A stretch of 64,000 nucleotides of DNA, taken from NCBI RefSeq assembly GCF_001482195.1, contig NZ_KQ759763.1, forward strand, positions 2,912,037 to 2,976,036. Reading direction: 5' to 3'. The notes beneath the pieces were generated by a model. That model ran no database searches. It saw nothing but the letters and a program-made list of their open reading frames with translations, and was not told where the DNA came from. How positions within the stretch are numbered: position 1 is the stretch's first letter; every line of letters begins with the position of its first letter. The position numbers were made by a program, and so were the translations under genes. This DNA comes from Luteimonas abyssi. GTDB lineage: Bacteria > Pseudomonadota > Gammaproteobacteria > Xanthomonadales > Xanthomonadaceae. Below are positions 1 to 8,738 of this stretch, piece by piece.

Positions 1-1
1 C

Positions 2-961
2 CTGATCGACATCCTCTACTGCGGCGTCTGCCACTCCGACCTCCACCAGGTCCGCGACGAGTGGGGCGGCGCGATCTTCCCGATGGTGCCCGGCCACGAG
101 ATCGTCGGCCGGGTCGCCGCGGTCGGCGCCGGCGTCACCCGGCACAAGGTGGGCGATGCCGTCGGCGTGGGCTGCTTCGTCGACTCCTGCCGCGAGTGCG
201 CACAGTGCCGCGCCGGCGAGGAGCAGTACTGCGAGCAGGGCATGACCGCGACCTACAACGACCGCGAACGCGGCAGCGACGTGCCCACCCACGGCGGCTA
301 CTCGACCCGCATCGTCGTCGACGAACAGTACGTGCTGCGCATCCCCGACGGCATCGCGCTGGAGCGCGCGGCACCGCTGCTGTGCGCCGGCATCACCACC
401 TATTCGCCGCTGCGCCACTTCGGCGTCGCGCCCGGCGACCGGGTCGCCGTGGTCGGCCTCGGCGGCCTGGGCCACATGGCGGTGAAGCTGGCGAGCGCGA
501 TGGGCGCCGAAGTGACCGTCCTCAGCACCTCCGAAGCCAAGCGCGCCGACGCCATGGCCCTGGGGGCGCACGCGTTCCTTTCCACCCGCGAGCGCAGCAT
601 GTTCCGCCAGCATGCCGGCACGTTCGACTACATCGTCGACACCGTCTCCGCGCAGCACGACTACAACGCCTACCTCAACCTGCTGAAGGTGGACGGCACC
701 ATGATCCTGCTCGGGATTCCCGAGGACCCGACCCCGGTGGGCGCGTTCTCGCTGGTGACCAAGCGTCGCCGCCTGGCCGGCTCGATGATCGGCGGCATCC
801 GCGAGACCCAGGAGATGCTGGATTTCTGCGCGGAACACGGCGTCGCCGCCGATGTCGAGATCATCGACATCGCGGAGATCAATCGCGCTTACGAGCGCAT
901 GCTCGCCGGCGACGTGCGCTACCGCTTCGTGATCGACACGGCGACGCTCGGGGGCGGATGA
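2..961 (+). CDS. Zinc-dependent NAD(P) alcohol dehydrogenase, YahK/CAD type (5' end outside window)
   Basis: The gene is cut by the left edge; about 35 N-terminal residues are missing and the visible frame begins with [16 protein letters not shown]. The GVCHSD and PGHE motifs give the catalytic zinc ligands Cys and His. A cysteine cluster follows (CxxCxxC then CEQG), the structural zinc lobe of medium-chain dehydrogenases. [11 protein letters not shown] is the Rossmann nucleotide-binding loop. The enzyme should reduce aldehydes to alcohols, probably with NADPH, in the cytoplasm. The substrate cannot be told from sequence; YahK-like and cinnamyl-alcohol-dehydrogenase-like members are broad-range aldehyde reductases. 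It ends at TGA, 120 bases before the polysaccharide operon, and looks unrelated to it. Confidence 0.93.
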   Translation: MIDILYCGVCHSDLHQVRDEWGGAIFPMVPGHEIVGRVAAVGAGVTRHKVGDAVGVGCFVDSCRECAQCRAGEEQYCEQGMTATYNDRERGSDVPTHGGYSTRIVVDEQYVLRIPDGIALERAAPLLCAGITTYSPLRHFGVAPGDRVAVVGLGGLGHMAVKLASAMGAEVTVLSTSEAKRADAMALGAHAFLSTRERSMFRQHAGTFDYIVDTVSAQHDYNAYLNLLKVDGTMILLGIPEDPTPVGAFSLVTKRRRLAGSMIGGIRETQEMLDFCAEHGVAADVEIIDIAEINRAYERMLAGDVRYRFVIDTATLGGG

Positions 962-1081
962 ACGCGGCGATAACGTCGCGCGGGCCTTCAGCCGGTAAAC
1001 TGCGCGGTTCCCGGTATCGCGGTTCCACGAGGTTATGTCCTCGGCAGACCCGCTGTGGGCCATGTCCAGACAGGAATCCGA

Positions 1082-2047
1082 ATGCAGGTCAGTGTCGTTA
1101 TCCCAGCCTACAACGAAGAGGAAACCCTCGGCATCCTGGTCGACCGCATCCGGGACTCGACCGAGTCAATACCGAATGTGTCCCGTTGGGAGATCGTGTT
1201 CGTCGACGATGGTAGTTCCGATGGGACGTGGGCGACGATGCGCACACTGGCTGAACTCCAGCCCGCGCTGGTCAAGGCGTTTAGACTGCGCCGCAATTTC
1301 GGCAAGGCGGCTGCACTGGATCTCGGGTTCCAAGCCGCCACCGGCGACATCATAATGACCATGGATGCCGACCTCCAGGACGACCCAAAGGAGATCGGAC
1401 GTTTTCTCGACAAGCTGAACGAGGGTTACGACCTGGTGTCGGGCTGGAAGGAGAAGCGCAACGACCCGTTATCCAAGACTCTGCCCTCGAAGCTCTTCAA
1501 TAAGGTAACGTCGTGGATGTCGGGGGTCGACCTGCACGACTTCAACTGCGGCTTCAAGGCCTACCGGCGCGGGGTGATTGAGAACGTCCGCCTGTACGGT
1601 GAACTGCACCGCTACGTGCCGGTGCTCGCGCGGGACTTGGGCTACCGCATCGCCGAGATCGCGGTCGAGCATCACCCTCGCGAGCACGGCGTCAGCAAAT
1701 ACGGGCTCGAACGCTACGTGCGCGGCCTGATCGACCTGATCACCATCCTCGCCATCACTCGCTTCTTCCGACGTCCGGGCCACCTCCTCGGCGGTCTCGG
1801 TGTGCTGTTCGGAGTGGTGGGTTTCGTCATCCTGGGCATCCTCGCGGTGCAGTGGTTTCTCGGCCACCCCATCGACGGTCGCCCGCTGTTCTTCCTCGGC
1901 GTGCTGCTGACGATCTTCTCCGTGCAGATGGTCTCCATCGGCGTACTGGCCGAACTCATGATCAGGACATCGCCGCATGAAGACCCGATGGCCTCGGTCG
2001 CGGAAAGAACCGACTCGACAACCAACCCTGAGGTACGACAGACATGA
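1082..2047 (+). CDS. Family 2 glycosyltransferase, polyprenyl-phosphate sugar transferase (GtrB/DPM1-like)
   Basis: 321 residues. I chose the ATG at 1082 because AGGA lies 6 bases upstream and the GT-A fold begins at once (MQVSVVIPAYNEEE); an ATG 27 bases upstream lacks such support. The N-terminal 230 residues form a GT2 domain with FVDDGSSDGT, the nucleotide-sugar-binding MDADLQDDP and the FNCGFKAY signature of undecaprenyl- or dolichyl-phosphate sugar synthases. Two hydrophobic segments near residues 235-260 and 270-300 anchor it in the inner membrane. Likely role: transfer of a sugar from a nucleotide donor to a lipid carrier, supplying the GT39-type enzyme two genes downstream. Its stop overlaps the next start (ATGA), so the two are translationally coupled. 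Confidence 0.92.
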   Translation: MQVSVVIPAYNEEETLGILVDRIRDSTESIPNVSRWEIVFVDDGSSDGTWATMRTLAELQPALVKAFRLRRNFGKAAALDLGFQAATGDIIMTMDADLQDDPKEIGRFLDKLNEGYDLVSGWKEKRNDPLSKTLPSKLFNKVTSWMSGVDLHDFNCGFKAYRRGVIENVRLYGELHRYVPVLARDLGYRIAEIAVEHHPREHGVSKYGLERYVRGLIDLITILAITRFFRRPGHLLGGLGVLFGVVGFVILGILAVQWFLGHPIDGRPLFFLGVLLTIFSVQMVSIGVLAELMIRTSPHEDPMASVAERTDSTTNPEVRQT

Positions 2048-3357
2048 CGCGCGAATGCTACGCCATCATCGGCGGCACGCTGTGGGGTAACCGCGGCGCC
2101 GAAGCCATGGTCACCACCACCATGGCCCGGGTACGCGATCACCGCCCCGACGCCCGCTTTCTGGTGTTGTCCTACTATCCAGATCGCGATCGCATCCTGC
2201 TCGATTCGCCGCACGCCGCGATCGCCTCCGCAACGCCCATGCATCAATTGCTGGTACAGGCGCCCTGGGCGCTTTTGTGCTGGGCGGCTCGCAAGATCGG
2301 TCTGCGCTGGCCTGACCGCCTGCTGCCCCCGTCGGTGCGCGACCTGCGCGCTTGCACTGCCCAATTGGACGTCTCGGGCATCTCCTTCCACGACAACCGC
2401 CCAGGAGCGTTGATCTACAACGTGTTCTGCGTCTGGCCGGCCATCTTGCACGGCGTTCCAGTGGTGCACCTGTCACAGGCTCGGGGACCGTTCCAAACCT
2501 CGCTCAACCGACAGCTTTCGAAGCGATTCTTAGGCGCCTGTCGCTACGTGTTTGCGCGGGGGCGTGCCACCGCAGCCCACATCGAGACTCTCGGCCTTCC
2601 GGCCGATCGCTGGCGAATCGCCGCCGACATCGCTTTCGGGTTCAGGGCCGGCGACAGCGTGACTGACGAAGGTCCCGACCGCATCCGCGGCGCGTTGGAG
2701 CGTCTGCGGGCTACACGCGCTGCTGGGCGTGAGATCGTCGGGCTCTCGCCCAGCGCGGTGGTTCTGGGCAAGACGCGCACCGCCGGCATTGATTACATCG
2801 GCTTGCTAGCACGCGCGTTGCTGCACCTGCGCGCATCCGGTTACCACGTGGTGGTGCTGCCCAACGCCACTCGTGCCGGTGTCGACGCACTCCGCAACAA
2901 CGACCTTCCCGTCATCGCCAAACTCCGACGCGAAGTCGAAAGATTGGCACCCGATGCGATCGAGGCCAACACCACTTGGATCGAGCAGGACATCAACACC
3001 GACGCCATCCGTGCCCTGATCGAGCCGTGCAAACTGCTGATCACCTCTCGGTTCCACGCGATGGTCGCCGGCCTCTCACTCGGGGTGCCCGTGTTCGTCG
3101 TAGGCTGGAGCCACAAGTACGGCGAGGTGCTGGAAATGTTCGGCTGCCAGGATGACGCCGTCGATTTCGCGCAACTCGATACCACGTTGCTGCCCGCCAT
3201 CGATCGTACGCTCGCACTGGACGCCGATCGTCGCGCACGCATTGCGGCTGCGCGCAACGAGGTGGAAGCCTCATCGGCATCGCAGTTCGATGCACTGGCG
3301 ACGCTGCTGCGATTGCCCACATCGCCTCGCGGCGCCGAGGCCCAGCAACCGCAATGA
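2044..3357 (+). CDS. Polysaccharide pyruvyl transferase family protein
   Basis: 437 residues. The N-terminus (CYAIIGGTLWGNRGAEAM) and the C-terminal SRFHAMVAGLSLGVPVFVVGWSHKYGE are typical of the PS_pyruv_trans family, which moves a pyruvate ketal from phosphoenolpyruvate onto a sugar of an exopolysaccharide or glycan, as GumL does in xanthan; some relatives have other transferase roles. It has no signal peptide and should act in the cytoplasm on lipid-linked glycans. It overlaps both neighbours by 4 bases (ATGA at each end), so the four genes from 1082 to 5931 read as one operon. Codon third positions are visibly less GC-biased than in flanking housekeeping genes, as often seen in surface-glycan loci. 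Confidence 0.88.
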   Translation: MTRECYAIIGGTLWGNRGAEAMVTTTMARVRDHRPDARFLVLSYYPDRDRILLDSPHAAIASATPMHQLLVQAPWALLCWAARKIGLRWPDRLLPPSVRDLRACTAQLDVSGISFHDNRPGALIYNVFCVWPAILHGVPVVHLSQARGPFQTSLNRQLSKRFLGACRYVFARGRATAAHIETLGLPADRWRIAADIAFGFRAGDSVTDEGPDRIRGALERLRATRAAGREIVGLSPSAVVLGKTRTAGIDYIGLLARALLHLRASGYHVVVLPNATRAGVDALRNNDLPVIAKLRREVERLAPDAIEANTTWIEQDINTDAIRALIEPCKLLITSRFHAMVAGLSLGVPVFVVGWSHKYGEVLEMFGCQDDAVDFAQLDTTLLPAIDRTLALDADRRARIAAARNEVEASSASQFDALATLLRLPTSPRGAEAQQPQ

Positions 3358-4961
3358 GCATATCCGCACACCACCGTTCGGCGCGCTGGCCGAACGGCTG
3401 GCATACTGCTGCGGTGCTGGTGATCTTCGTCGCCTTCGCCGGTCGGATGGCATTGTCAGGGGCGCAATCGTACTGGCTCGACGAGCTGTTCTCGATTCAG
3501 GTCCACGCCGTGACCCAGACCGGCATCGCCGGCGTAATCGATTCGATGCGCGGCATCATCCACCCACCGCTCTACCAGATCTTGCTGTTCTGGTGGATAC
3601 AGCTTTTCGGCGACACCGAGGCTGCCACGCGGACCCTGTCCAACTTGTTCGTGGCGATCGCTTCAGGTGGTCTCTATCTGTTTTCTCTGCGGATGTCGGG
3701 CCGCCGCATGTCGCTGCTGGTGCTTCTGGTCTTCAGCCTGATGAGCGCACCCGTGTACGCGGCACTGGAAACGCGCTCCTATGCGATGGTGCTGATGTGG
3801 GCTTGCGCCTCGTCACTCGCGATGTGCCGCTTCATCGGCGACATGCCGATCGTGCGCGGGTGGGGGGAGTTCGCGCGCAACCCGGGCACACTCGCGCTGA
3901 TCGCGCTCAACACCGGTGCTCTTTTCACCCATTACTACATGGCGTTCTTCATCGCCGCTCAGGGCGCATTTCTCCTGGCTGTGCTGCTGCATCGCCACCA
4001 CGGCTGGAGACGCCCGGGAGCGCTGTTGCGATTGGCTGTGGTCGGTGCGCTACCGCCGCTGATCCTGATCGTGATCTGGGGCGACTCCATGGTCCAGCGT
4101 TACGGCCAGGGCGACCAGTTCGCTGGTGGGACCGCCGGCAGCGGATTCTTCAGCACCTTCTTCGACTACGTGGTCGCGCCTAACGCAGGGGGTGGCGTCG
4201 CCCTCGTATTGCTGGCCTTCGCCTTGGTGCGGGTCGCGCGCGCGCTGGTCCGCCTGGCCGCCGGACGCACGCGCGCCATCCGCCAGTACCTCACGCTCTA
4301 CGTACTGGTCTGGGCACTGCTGCCGGCACTGCTGGCCTTCATCGTGCTTAGCGCCTTCGGCCAGGACGGCTATCGCGATCGCTACTTCATCTTTTGCACG
4401 CCCCCCATCGCGATGCTGCTGGTGATGGGTCTGTTTGAGCTCCTGCACGTGTTGGCGATCGCCGCAGGCCGGCTGATGGCGGCGCGCCCCCTGCGCGTGG
4501 CGTACCGGTTCGCCGCTGTTCTGGGTATGGTCCTAGCATTGACTACGGTCGCCCCGGGCGGCTATCAAGCGGCCACGGCGGAAAAGGTCGACTGGCGTCT
4601 GATCGCCAGCATGCTGGCGCTGAAGATCAACGCCGACCCCGCACATCGTTACGTGATCTACGACACTGGCTTCCGCCAGATCTCGATGTTCGACTACTAC
4701 CTCGGCAAGCAGCCGGGCGGCCTGCATTCGCGTAGCGTGATCACTTGGGCCGATGAGGATCATGCACATTTTCCGTTTGACCAGGACCGCGAGTTCATTC
4801 GCGACTATGATTATTTGGTCACGGTCTTCAATCACCATCACACATCCGAGTTCCCGCGTCTGCTGGCGGACCTCGATAACCGCTTCACAGAGGATCACCG
4901 GGTGATGGTGGCAGAAGGTCGCGGGTTCATTGTTTACCGCGTCAGCGGGGCCCACGGTTGA
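3354..4961 (+). CDS. GT39/ArnT-like integral membrane glycosyltransferase
   Basis: 535 residues with about ten hydrophobic segments. The first periplasmic loop carries the SYWLDELFS sequence; an acidic pair there is characteristic of the PMT/ArnT GT-C fold, and IIHPPLYQILLFWW follows as in family 39 enzymes. The last 110 residues (from about 410) are soluble. These enzymes transfer a sugar from a polyprenyl-phosphate donor to a lipid, protein or glycan on the periplasmic face. The lipid-linked sugar is plausibly made by the GT2 product of the first gene in the operon. The start overlaps the pyruvyl transferase stop. The acceptor cannot be read from sequence. Confidence 0.85.
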   Translation: MSISAHHRSARWPNGWHTAAVLVIFVAFAGRMALSGAQSYWLDELFSIQVHAVTQTGIAGVIDSMRGIIHPPLYQILLFWWIQLFGDTEAATRTLSNLFVAIASGGLYLFSLRMSGRRMSLLVLLVFSLMSAPVYAALETRSYAMVLMWACASSLAMCRFIGDMPIVRGWGEFARNPGTLALIALNTGALFTHYYMAFFIAAQGAFLLAVLLHRHHGWRRPGALLRLAVVGALPPLILIVIWGDSMVQRYGQGDQFAGGTAGSGFFSTFFDYVVAPNAGGGVALVLLAFALVRVARALVRLAAGRTRAIRQYLTLYVLVWALLPALLAFIVLSAFGQDGYRDRYFIFCTPPIAMLLVMGLFELLHVLAIAAGRLMAARPLRVAYRFAAVLGMVLALTTVAPGGYQAATAEKVDWRLIASMLALKINADPAHRYVIYDTGFRQISMFDYYLGKQPGGLHSRSVITWADEDHAHFPFDQDREFIRDYDYLVTVFNHHHTSEFPRLLADLDNRFTEDHRVMVAEGRGFIVYRVSGAHG

Positions 4962-5019
4962 TGGCGATGCGAGCGCAAGGCAAGGCCATGTCCCCGCCGA
5001 TGTACAGGGGAGTTGCGAC

Positions 5020-5931
5020 ATGCGCGCGCACCTGATCGGCATAGCGAAGTGGGCCTGGATCGGTCTGGTGGTGCTGGCGGCCGCGTTGGTCGTGCAGCGA
5101 TCCTGGAACGAGATGGCGCAGACACTCCTTGGCCTGTCACCCTGGATGGTGGGTGCCAGCGTGATCCTGACAATGGCCGCCAAGCTTTGCCTGGCCGAGA
5201 ATGCGCGCTTAGCCGCGAAGCGACTGGGATTCCGCCTTGGTTATGTCGAGGCGGCGACACTCTACAACCTCAGCCAACTCGGCAAGTACCTGCCAGGGTC
5301 GATCTGGCAGTTCGTCGGCCGCGCCGCCGCTTATCGTCATCGTGGGGCCGAGTACGCCCAGATCCGTGACATCCTGCTCATCGAAAGCTTGTGGGTGGTC
5401 GTCGGCGCAGCAGCGATCGGCGCCCTGCTTACCGGCTCGCTGCTGCCGTTGATGGCCGAAGCACTCGGCCGCGGCGTCACGCGGTGGCTGGTCGGGTTCG
5501 GAGCTGCATGCCTGGCGAGCATTGCGGCGCTGTTCGTGTGGAAGCGCCATCTTTTCGATCGCTACGCCCGGCTGGCCTGGCCCGACATGCGCGTGTTGCT
5601 GGTGCAGTTGGTGACATGGGCACTGCTGGGCATCGCATTCTGGGTGCTCGCCCGCGCCTGCGGGCTCGACACCGGTCTCGCGTTCGCCACCGGCCTCTAT
5701 GCCGCTGCTTACGCGATCGGATTCATGGTGCCCTTCGCACCGGCGGGCCTGGGCGTGCGCGACGCCATCCTCACCGTCGCACTGCTGCCATTCGCCAGCA
5801 CCGGCGAGGCACTGACGATCACCGTGCTGTCGCGACTGGTCTACCTTGCCGTCGACCTACTGATGGTGGTTGGCCAAGAAGCCCTTTCACCGCTACTTCG
5901 CGATCGCGGCGGCACGGGCAGCACAGGCTGA
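5020..5931 (+). CDS. LPG-synthase transmembrane-domain (UPF0104/YbhN-like) membrane protein
   Basis: 303 residues, about eight hydrophobic helices. The start at ATG 5020 is preceded by GGGGAG at 7 bases; a TTG further upstream would lie inside the previous gene. The NLSQLGKYLPGSIWQFVGRA stretch and FMVPFAPAGLGVRDAIL are signatures of the flippase-like domain of lysylphosphatidylglycerol synthase (MprF N-terminal half) and of stand-alone YbhN-type proteins. There is no C-terminal aminoacyl-transferase domain. In glycan loci such proteins are thought to help move lipid-linked material across the membrane. It is the last gene of the polysaccharide operon and converges on the nitroreductase-like gene with a 29-base gap. 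Confidence 0.85.
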   Translation: MRAHLIGIAKWAWIGLVVLAAALVVQRSWNEMAQTLLGLSPWMVGASVILTMAAKLCLAENARLAAKRLGFRLGYVEAATLYNLSQLGKYLPGSIWQFVGRAAAYRHRGAEYAQIRDILLIESLWVVVGAAAIGALLTGSLLPLMAEALGRGVTRWLVGFGAACLASIAALFVWKRHLFDRYARLAWPDMRVLLVQLVTWALLGIAFWVLARACGLDTGLAFATGLYAAAYAIGFMVPFAPAGLGVRDAILTVALLPFASTGEALTITVLSRLVYLAVDLLMVVGQEALSPLLRDRGGTGSTG

Positions 5932-5960
5932 CGTGTTCAGCGCGTCGCTCTTGATCCCAG

Positions 5961-7055
5961 TCAGTCACCCACGTTGCTGTTGTAGCTGCGAATGACATCC
6001 AGAGGCTTCTTCTCCGAATGCGCGATCAACCCGTCCGGGTCTGCATAACCCACCGCCACGAGCATGATCACCCGCTCATCATCGTCCAGCTTCAGGGCTT
6101 TCTGCATCTTACGTTCCAAGGGCTCGAAATCCGGCCAGTTGATGACGCTTGAGGCGAGCCCGAGGGACTCGAGCGCATACATGAACGACATGCTGGCCAA
6201 CGCGCCATCCACATAGATGACGTGGCGGTCGCGCGGACTGAAGTAGTGGTGAAGTCGGCCAATCACCACCGCCAACATCGGGATCTGGTGTCCATACCCG
6301 GCGGTACCGACCGGAATCGAAGCAACCCGGGCGACCAGTGCGGGGTCGTCGAAGATGCGGAACTCGTAAGGGAGCCTGTTGCAAGCGGACGGTGACTCGC
6401 GTGCGACGAGCAGAGCCTTGTCGACCAGTTCCCTGGGAACGGGGCGCTGCTGGAACCAGCGGGTCGAGCGGCGCTGGCGCGCAAGTGCCAATACATCCTC
6501 GTACGACGCTGCGCTAGGGATGATCTCCGAGTGTCTGTAGGGCACCCGCTCGCGTCGCTCGGGCACGAAATGGACTCGGGTGGCTTCGAAACGTTCGCGA
6601 GCCTGCGCAATACGCGGATGCGTGACGTCGACGACGGCAAAATAGGTCTCCAGCACGCTGAACGCCCAAGCCAGTTCTTCCGGCTCGGAGGTGCCACGTG
6701 CATGGTCGAGAGCAGCGCGTTCGTAGAACTCGATCGTTTCGACCAGATACTCCAAGGCGAACACCTCCCGCCGGGGCCGCATCAGGATGCCCTTCTCCAA
6801 ACGATGGACATTGCGTCGCAGCTCGGTACGCGTCGTTCGCTCGCGACTGAGATTGCGGTAGTAATCCCTCCTGCCCCGCAGCACCGCATACTGCTCGCGA
6901 TTGAAGGTCGGGATGCTCAGGACGCTGTACACGAGCGACGTCAAACGGTTTGCGGCCAATATCTCAAGCAGAACCCGGGTAACCGCTTCGACCCCCCGTC
7001 TGACCCACACAATGGCCAACAAGCGTTGCAGTAATTTCTTTGTCTGATCGAGCAT
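5961..7055 (-). CDS. Nitroreductase family protein with long N-terminal extension
   Basis: 364 residues from ATG 7055. A GTG eight codons upstream is also open but has no ribosome-binding site; the AGG before the ATG is itself weak. The C-terminal 180 residues (from about QRRSTRWFQQRPVPRELVDKAL) are a nitroreductase/FMN-dependent oxidoreductase domain with ESPSACNRLPYEF and YGHQIPML. The N-terminal 180 residues are charged and helical and not part of the standard fold. Relatives of this layout occur in exopolysaccharide and pyruvylated-glycan clusters, and this copy faces such an operon. The substrate is unknown. It is transcribed opposite to the operon. Confidence 0.82.
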   Translation of the reverse strand: MLDQTKKLLQRLLAIVWVRRGVEAVTRVLLEILAANRLTSLVYSVLSIPTFNREQYAVLRGRRDYYRNLSRERTTRTELRRNVHRLEKGILMRPRREVFALEYLVETIEFYERAALDHARGTSEPEELAWAFSVLETYFAVVDVTHPRIAQARERFEATRVHFVPERRERVPYRHSEIIPSAASYEDVLALARQRRSTRWFQQRPVPRELVDKALLVARESPSACNRLPYEFRIFDDPALVARVASIPVGTAGYGHQIPMLAVVIGRLHHYFSPRDRHVIYVDGALASMSFMYALESLGLASSVINWPDFEPLERKMQKALKLDDDERVIMLVAVGYADPDGLIAHSEKKPLDVIRSYNSNVGD

Positions 7056-7252
7056 GTATTCGCAGACCTGTCCAAGCACGGAAAACCAATCGGCCCACCG
7101 TCATCGAAAATGGGAAGGCGCACTCACGCCTGTACATGCCATGATACCCGTCGGCACGCCCTATTCCGAGACGATAGAGGGACTCCCCTCGTTCGCTCGC
7201 ATTCTTTGAGCGAGCCGGCCGGAGGGGGTACGGCTCCCTGCCGGACGGAACC

Positions 7253-7645
7253 TCAGGACAGCGCGCGCTCGATGTCCTCCAGCGGCGCATTGGTCAGATT
7301 CTTGGCCACCTCGGCCAGCATGCGCTGGGTCGTTTCCTTGTGCAGCATCGGCCGCATCTGGCCCAGGGTCTGCGGATCCGCCATCAGGACCAGGTGGTCG
7401 TATTTGTGCTTGAGCGCGCCGGCGTTGAGGCTGTTGGCGAGCTGCTTGGCGAACGTGGCCTCGTCGATCTCGCTGCCGCTGGATTCCGGCGGCATCGCGC
7501 CGCTCGGGCCGTCATCGTTGGCATTGACGACTTCCCGCAATTCCTCCTGGCGCAGCATCAGGTACTGCTCGTCGCCGACATTGCGGAACATCCGCGCGCC
7601 GCCGCCGTCCGCCACCACCACCAGGGTCTTCGCCGGAATCTTCAT
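7253..7645 (-). CDS. Host attachment (PF10116-type) protein
   Basis: 130 residues. The ATG at 7645 has a strong AGGAGG five bases upstream, which decides it over an earlier in-frame start. KTLVVVADGGGARMFRN at the N-terminus and the central DHLVLMADPQTLGQMRPMLHKET match the family annotated as protein required for attachment to host cells, thought to be related to the archaeal/eukaryotic release-factor-1 middle domain. It has no signal peptide or membrane segment, so the name reflects a phenotype in Agrobacterium-type bacteria and not a proven adhesin function. It stands alone; 268 bases separate it from the next gene. Confidence 0.85.
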   Translation of the reverse strand: MKIPAKTLVVVADGGGARMFRNVGDEQYLMLRQEELREVVNANDDGPSGAMPPESSGSEIDEATFAKQLANSLNAGALKHKYDHLVLMADPQTLGQMRPMLHKETTQRMLAEVAKNLTNAPLEDIERALS

Positions 7646-7913
7646 ATCGCCTCCTGTGTAAGCCTTCATTGGATCGGTAGGCAGACTCTAGGAAGCCCCG
7701 CGTGACGGCCGCGGCGACGGCGCCGACGCGCCGTTCAGCCGCTACGGACGCGTCGGGAGCACGACGGCGCGCTGCGCATCCGTTTCGCCGGCCCTCACAC
7801 TTCCTGGCGCATCATCGCGCGGCCCGGGCAGGCAACGCCGCGGGCGACGGTTCGACCCACCGCCTCTCCGGGGCCATGCCTTCGAGACGCCGACTTCCCG
7901 ATATCATCGCCCG

Positions 7914-8204
7914 ATGCCCGACGCCCCGACGACCGCGCCTCCTCTCCTCCCCGACGCCATGCAGCCTGTCGAGGACGCATTGCGCCTGCTCGAACAGGAG
8001 ATGCCGGGCCTGCAGCATCAGCACCGCGACCTGTTCGCCTACGCCAACGCCTGGGCCGAACGCCACGATGCAGTCCTCGCACTCGCACCGCCCGCCGCCC
8101 GGGCCGACATCGAGGCCCGGTTGCGCCGCATCGGCATCCGCTGGGGACTGGTCGGCGGCATGCGCATGACCACTCAATTCCCCGCCCTGCGCACGCCACG
8201 CTGA
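7914..8204 (+). CDS. Small hypothetical protein
   Basis: 96 residues, no signal peptide or membrane segment. The middle (MQPVEDALRLLEQEMPGLQHQH) and end (ADIEARLRRIGIRWGLVGGMRMTTQFP) look like an amphipathic helical protein. The codon pattern is that of a real gene for this genome (G/C in nearly every third position) and the conserved-looking core starts at about residue 15. No family recognised. It converges on the FKBP gene 17 bases away. The upstream side has only weak translation signals. Confidence 0.55.
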   Translation: MPDAPTTAPPLLPDAMQPVEDALRLLEQEMPGLQHQHRDLFAYANAWAERHDAVLALAPPAARADIEARLRRIGIRWGLVGGMRMTTQFPALRTPR

Positions 8205-8221
8205 GCGCACGCAGGGACGAC

Positions 8222-8677
8222 TCAGGGTCGCTCGATCCCGAGCAATTCGACGTCGAACACCAGCGATGCGCCCGGCGGGATGGCGCGACCGGCGCCGCGG
8301 TCGCCGTAACCGAACTCCGGCGGGATGCGCAGTTCTCGGCGCCCGCCCACGCGCATGCCGGCCACGCCATCGTCCCAGCCACGGATCACGCGTCCGGCGC
8401 CCAGTGGAAACGCGAAGGCTTCGCCGCGATCGTGCGAACTGTCGAACTGCGCGCCGCGGTCGTCGGCGGCGTTCTCGTCGTACAGCCACCCGGTGTAGTG
8501 CACGCGTACCGTATCGCCGGCGCGTGCGGTATCGCCGTCGCCGGTCACCACGTCGATGCGTTCGAGATCGGCGACCCGTCCGCCGGTGTACGGCGGCGGT
8601 CCCCCGCAGGCGGCCAGCGCCAGCGCCAGCGCCAACGCGACCGGCGCGGCCAGGCGGAACATTCGGGACGGGGTCAT
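8222..8677 (-). CDS. FKBP-type peptidyl-prolyl cis-trans isomerase, lipoprotein
   Basis: 151 residues. ATG 8677 has GGAGG five bases upstream. A lipoprotein signal peptide ends at LAACGG (Cys24). Residues 45-150 are one FKBP domain: [39 protein letters not shown] and the terminal [18 protein letters not shown] contain the family's conserved active-site Tyr, Val-Ile-x-Gly-Trp and Tyr/Phe positions. It should catalyse proline isomerisation in periplasmic proteins while attached to a membrane. No dimerisation domain of the Mip/FkpA type is present, so it is the short form. The DUF885 gene upstream is on the same strand, 61 bases away. Confidence 0.95.
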   Translation of the reverse strand: MTPSRMFRLAAPVALALALALAACGGPPPYTGGRVADLERIDVVTGDGDTARAGDTVRVHYTGWLYDENAADDRGAQFDSSHDRGEAFAFPLGAGRVIRGWDDGVAGMRVGGRRELRIPPEFGYGDRGAGRAIPPGASLVFDVELLGIERP

Positions 8678-8738
8678 GGCGCCTCCGGGCGAAGAACGGC
8701 CGCAGAGGATGCCATGCATGCGGCGCGCGTGCCGCGCG

